Shown here: positions 37,951 to 41,528 of the stretch, piece by piece
How the letters are laid out: each line of letters starts with the position of its first letter
Position numbering within the stretch: position 1 is the first letter of the stretch
Source: an uncultured Lachnospiraceae bacterium
GTDB lineage: Bacteria; Bacillota; Clostridia; Lachnospirales; Lachnospiraceae
Direction: 5' to 3'
Assembly (NCBI GenBank): GCA_947245585.1
Contig: CAMXPV010000034.1
Span: forward strand, 1-41,528
DNA: 41,528 bases
Made by a program: the position numbers and the translations under genes
The notes under the pieces: generated by a model
What the model saw: the letters and a program-made list of their open reading frames with translations, nothing else
Told to the model about the DNA's origin: nothing
The model's database searches: none

Positions 37951-40900
37951 TTACCGTATCTCCCCATGCAGCTCCTGCAGGGACTTCACCTCGCTGCCTT
38001 TGTGCATTTTCAGGTAGTGGATTCCTTCAGCCGTCACTTTGGCCGCCGCCACCGTTGTGATATAGGGCGTCTTCGCCTTGATTGCCGCCTTTCGCAGATA
38101 GCTGTCGTCATGTACGCTGTCCTTTCCCACAGGTGAATTGATGATCAGATCGAAATCCCCGTTGGTAATCATATCGTTGACGTTAGGCCGGCCCTCATAA
38201 ATCTTCTTCGCCTTTGTGGCCGGGATCCCCGCCGCCGTGATCAGATTGTAAGTGCCTTCCGTGGCAACGATCTGGAATCCGTCCTCTGAGAGGCGCTTTG
38301 CCACCTCAACCACCTCGTCCTTATCCTTCTTGTTGACGGAAATTAACACCCTTCCCTCCATAGGCAGTTTTGACTGTACCGCCTCCTGCGCCTTGAAAAA
38401 GGCTTCGCCATAAGAGCGGGACAACCCTAACACCTCTCCCGTGGAGCGCATTTCCGGTCCCAAAATGGGATCTACCTCCGGGAACATATTGAAGGGGAAC
38501 ACAGCCTCCTTCACGCCGTAATAGGGCACAGTCTGCTCCTGCAGCCCCGAGATCGGCGAAGGCCGCCCCGTGATATCCGATGTGATGATATCGGTTGCCA
38601 GAGGCACCATGCGGATATTGCAGACCTTGGACACAAGCGGCACCGTGCGGGATGCTCTGGGATTGGCCTCCAACACAAACACCTTGCCGTTCTCAATGGC
38701 ATACTGCATGTTCATCAGACCTTTGACGTGCATCTCCTCCGCAATTTTCCTGGTATACTCCTTGATCGTCTCCACGCTCTCCTCCGGGATATGCACGGAG
38801 GGTATAATACAGGCCGAATCGCCGGAGTGAATGCCCGCAAGCTCAATGTGCTCCATCACTGCCGGAACAAAGGCATGGGAGCCGTCGCTGATGGCATCCG
38901 CCTCACACTCCAACGCATGATTCAGGAAGCGGTCGATCAGAATCGGCCGGTCCGGTGTCACGCCCACCGCCGCATTCATATACTCCGCCATGCTCTCGTC
39001 GTCATAGACCACTTCCATGCCTCTGCCACCGAGCACATAGGAAGGACGAACCATCACGGGATACCCGATCTTTCCGGCAATGGCAAGGGCCTCCTCCACA
39101 GTGGTGGCCATATCCGACTCCGGCATGGGAATCTCCAGTTTCTCCATCATGGCCCGGAACTGATCCCGATCCTCCGCCAGATCGATGACGGAAGGGGAAG
39201 TCCCCAAAATCCTGACACCGTTCTTTTCCAGTTCCGAAGCCAGATTTAAGGGTGTCTGTCCGCCAAACTGGGCGATCACGCCAAGGGGTTTTTCCTTGTT
39301 GTAAATGCTCAGAACATCCTCCAGGGTAAGAGGCTCAAAATACAGCTTATCGGAAGTGTCATAGTCGGTGGACACGGTCTCCGGATTGCAATTTACAATG
39401 ATCGTCTCAAATCCTAGCTTTTTCAAAGCCATAGCCGCATGGACACAGCAGTAGTCAAACTCGATGCCCTGCCCGATCCGGTTGGGCCCGCCGCCCAGAA
39501 TCATGATTTTCTGTTTATCATCGTTAACCGGATTCTTGTCCGGTGCATTGTAGGTGGAATAATAATAGGCGTTATCTTTTGTGCCGCTGACATGCACACC
39601 CTCCCACGCTTCCTCCACACCGAGCGCAAGACGGCGGTTTCTGATATCCGCCTCCGGCAGCTCCAAAAGCTGGCTTAAATACTTGTCGGAAAAGCCGTCC
39701 TTCTTGGCTGCGGTGAGCATATCGTCAGGCAGCATCTTTCCCTTATGCTGTAAAATGGCCTCCTCTTCCTCCACCAACTCCCTCATCTGTTCGATAAAAT
39801 AGGCCTTCACCTTGGTGATCTCAAAGATCTCCTCCACCGAAGCCCCCTTGCGAAGCGCCTCATACATCAGGAAATGCCGCTCACTGGAAGGCGTACTCAG
39901 CCTTCTTAACAGTTCCTCCTTCGACAGGGTGTCAAAATCCTTTACATGGCCAAGGCCATAACGGCCCGTCTCCAGAGAACGGATTGCTTTCTGAAATGCC
40001 TCCTTATAGGTCTTTCCGATACTCATAACCTCGCCAACAGCGCGCATCTGGGTTCCCAGCTTATCCTCCACGCCTTTGAACTTCTCAAAGGCCCAACGGG
40101 CAAACTTGATCACCACATAATCGCCGTCCGGCACATATTTGTCCAATGTCCCGTACTTTCCGCAGGGAATGTCCTTCAACGTAAGACCCGCCGCCAACAT
40201 GGACGACACAAGCGCAATGGGAAAGCCGGTGGCTTTGCTCGCAAGCGCCGAGGAACGGGATGTGCGGGGATTGATCTCAATCACGATAATGCGGTCCGTC
40301 ACCGGGTCATGGGCAAACTGCACATTCGTACCGCCGATCACCTGAACGGACTCCACAATTTTATAGGCCTGCTCCTGCAGTTTCTTCTGACATTCCTCCG
40401 AGATCGTGAGCATGGGCGCGGAGCAGAAAGAATCTCCCGTGTGCACGCCGAGCGGGTCAATATTCTCGATAAAGCACACCGTGATGATGTTGTTGTCCGC
40501 GTCGCGCACCACCTCAAGCTCCAACTCTTCCCAACCGAGGATCGATTCCTCCACGAGCACCTGCCCTACCAGGCTTGCCTGTAAGCCCCTGGCGCATACC
40601 ACCTTAAGCTCCTCTTTGTTATAAACCAGGCCGCCGCCCGCGCCTCCCATGGTGTAGGCAGGACGTAATACCACCGGGTAACCCAGTTCTTCCGCAATTT
40701 CAAGAGCCTCATCCACAGAGTAGGCAACCTCGCTGCGGGCCATCTCGATTCCCAACGCGTTCATCGTCTTCTTAAACTCGATCCGGTCCTCTCCGCGCTC
40801 GATCGCATCCACCTGTACACCGATCACCTTGACATTGTATTTCTCTAAAATACCGGCCTTATTCAGCTCGGCGCACAAATTAAGCCCGGACTGCCCTCCC

Positions 40901-41169
40901 AGATTCGGAAGCAGCGCATCGGGGCGTTCCTTTGCAATGATCTGTTCCAACCGCTCAACATTGAGCGGTTCAATATACGTTACATCCGCCGTCTCCGGGT
41001 CTGTCATGATGGTCGCCGGATTGGAATTGACAAGCACAATCTCATATCCCAATTTCCGAAGCGCCTTACACGCCTGTGTCCCTGAATAGTCAAACTCACA
41101 GGCCTGTCCGATAATAATCGGGCCGGAGCCGATGATCAATACTTTATGAATATCTGTTCTTCGTGGCAT
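37951..41169 (-). CDS. carB: carbamoyl-phosphate synthase large subunit
   Basis: CarB, 1072 residues. It makes carbamoyl phosphate from bicarbonate, ATP and the ammonia released by the small subunit CarA, for arginine and pyrimidine synthesis. Two ATP-grasp halves are seen: the first with LIIGSGPIIIGQACEFDYSG and AYTMGGAGGGL, the second with ILGGGPNRIGQGIEFDYCC (near 560) and SYVLGGRGMEVVYD (near 700). The last 130 residues are the MGS-like regulatory domain (LISVNKKDKDEVVEVAKRL). The start at 41169 lies 6 bases after GGAGG and gives MPRRTDIHKV. carA is not adjacent; upstream is glgD, so the two subunits are encoded apart or carA lies outside the window. Confidence 0.98.
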   Translation of the reverse strand: MPRRTDIHKVLIIGSGPIIIGQACEFDYSGTQACKALRKLGYEIVLVNSNPATIMTDPETADVTYIEPLNVERLEQIIAKERPDALLPNLGGQSGLNLCAELNKAGILEKYNVKVIGVQVDAIERGEDRIEFKKTMNALGIEMARSEVAYSVDEALEIAEELGYPVVLRPAYTMGGAGGGLVYNKEELKVVCARGLQASLVGQVLVEESILGWEELELEVVRDADNNIITVCFIENIDPLGVHTGDSFCSAPMLTISEECQKKLQEQAYKIVESVQVIGGTNVQFAHDPVTDRIIVIEINPRTSRSSALASKATGFPIALVSSMLAAGLTLKDIPCGKYGTLDKYVPDGDYVVIKFARWAFEKFKGVEDKLGTQMRAVGEVMSIGKTYKEAFQKAIRSLETGRYGLGHVKDFDTLSKEELLRRLSTPSSERHFLMYEALRKGASVEEIFEITKVKAYFIEQMRELVEEEEAILQHKGKMLPDDMLTAAKKDGFSDKYLSQLLELPEADIRNRRLALGVEEAWEGVHVSGTKDNAYYYSTYNAPDKNPVNDDKQKIMILGGGPNRIGQGIEFDYCCVHAAMALKKLGFETIIVNCNPETVSTDYDTSDKLYFEPLTLEDVLSIYNKEKPLGVIAQFGGQTPLNLASELEKNGVRILGTSPSVIDLAEDRDQFRAMMEKLEIPMPESDMATTVEEALAIAGKIGYPVMVRPSYVLGGRGMEVVYDDESMAEYMNAAVGVTPDRPILIDRFLNHALECEADAISDGSHAFVPAVMEHIELAGIHSGDSACIIPSVHIPEESVETIKEYTRKIAEEMHVKGLMNMQYAIENGKVFVLEANPRASRTVPLVSKVCNIRMVPLATDIITSDITGRPSPISGLQEQTVPYYGVKEAVFPFNMFPEVDPILGPEMRSTGEVLGLSRSYGEAFFKAQEAVQSKLPMEGRVLISVNKKDKDEVVEVAKRLSEDGFQIVATEGTYNLITAAGIPATKAKKIYEGRPNVNDMITNGDFDLIINSPVGKDSVHDDSYLRKAAIKAKTPYITTVAAAKVTAEGIHYLKMHKGSEVKSLQELHGEIR

Positions 41170-41218
41170 ACGCATCCTCCATTCTCATCCCATCGTAATC
41201 TGCTAAAAATAAGTATAC

Positions 41219-41252
41219 AAAAAAAACTGCATTTTAACAATGCAGTTTTTTT
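41219..41252 (-). terminator. terminator after glgD
   Basis: AAAAAACTGCATT (41221-41233) and AATGCAGTTTTTT (41239-41251) pair around a short loop, with T-runs on both strands. It separates glgD from carB. Confidence 0.9.
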
Positions 41253-41287
41253 ATAACATATGTAATTTATACCATCCGGTCTTCCAC

Positions 41288-41528
41288 CTACACGGTCTTA
41301 AATTTCTCAATATAAACCGGGAACGTATCGGTGCCTTTCATTTCCTTGCCCGCCGTAATGGTGACATTCTTATCGGTGATGAGATATTCCACGTTCGCAC
41401 CGGCCTCCACCACGGTATCCTGCATCAGAATACAATTCTTGATCTTGGCGCCTTTTCCCACCTTTACGCCACGGAAGATCACACTGTTTTCCACTTCGCC
41501 CTCAATGATGCAGCCATCCGCCATCATC
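41288..41528 (-). CDS. glgD: GlgD-type glucose-1-phosphate adenylyltransferase, 3' part only
   Basis: The last 79 codons of a gene cut by the window edge (the 5' part lies to the right). The left-handed beta-helix end, with MADGCIIEGEVENSVIFRG and CILMQDTVVEAGANVEYLI, and the end VYIEKFKTV fit the GlgD regulatory subunit of ADP-glucose pyrophosphorylase of glycogen synthesis, rather than GlgC. Upstream glgC would be expected beyond the edge. Confidence 0.8.
   Translation of the reverse strand, partial: MMADGCIIEGEVENSVIFRGVKVGKGAKIKNCILMQDTVVEAGANVEYLITDKNVTITAGKEMKGTDTFPVYIEKFKTV

Overview
The window reads like a chromosomal segment of a low-to-moderate GC anaerobic Firmicute, most probably a Lachnospiraceae-type Clostridium relative. 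This rests on the gene content (aspS-gatCAB under a T-box, DapL-type lysine synthesis, GSI glutamine synthetase with an ANTAR regulator, GlgD, NhaC-family antiporter, CBM32/GH20 surface enzyme) and on the strong AGGAGG ribosome binding sites. Species cannot be named from sequence alone. I see no rRNA, tRNA, transposase, phage gene or CRISPR array.

Layout. 1-1660: a minus-strand operon with a RelA/SpoT-type nucleotide synthetase and two small unknown genes. 1958-3307: an XRE regulator and a membrane-anchored unknown protein. 3319-8905: T-box-controlled aspS-gatC-gatA-gatB, a complete Asp/Asn (Glu/Gln) tRNA charging and amidation operon. 8976-10431: an AAA/DUF4143 ATPase whose promoter is embedded in a five-unit, 23-bp tandem repeat. 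10482-13331: dapF-dapL and a histidine phosphatase. 13429-15499: glnA and an ANTAR antiterminator. 15594-16581: an orphan HicB and a small membrane protein. 16657-18564: nadE. 19177-22864: methyltransferase-hslO, and an ECF sigma factor with a DUF2461 gene. 22869-28689: GH20 hexosaminidase, small membrane exporter, hisC, glycosyltransferase and a small membrane protein. 28862-32854: unknown membrane protein, acyltransferase, a decayed MNT/HEPN toxin-antitoxin pair and a lipoprotein. 32863-37360: NhaC-family antiporter and a three-gene ABC-2 exporter, each preceded by a leader that looks regulated. 37499-41528: a PH-like protein, carB and the 3' end of glgD.

How the genes work together. Much of the window is nitrogen and amino-acid economy: glnA supplies glutamine, which GatCAB, NadE and CarB (with a CarA encoded elsewhere) consume; DapF/DapL feed lysine and peptidoglycan; HisC feeds histidine. 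The recurring theme is control after initiation: the aspS T-box, a hairpin-rich glnA leader beside an ANTAR protein, and two short-ORF leaders, one before the ABC exporter and one before the NhaC-family antiporter.

The most interesting undescribed signals are (1) the leader of the ABC exporter at 37074-37360, with a strong promoter, a 25-codon leader peptide, a compact structured RNA and a second overlapping short ORF; (2) the exactly phased 23-bp repeats over the promoter of the AAA ATPase; (3) the antiporter leader with a 15-bp perfect palindrome over its -10 box, a basic 33-codon ORF and an intrinsic terminator; (4) the accessory RelA/SpoT operon; and (5) a MNT/HEPN pair with half of the HEPN gene deleted. 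All positions and motifs were read by eye; family names come from recognising sequence patterns, not from a database search.
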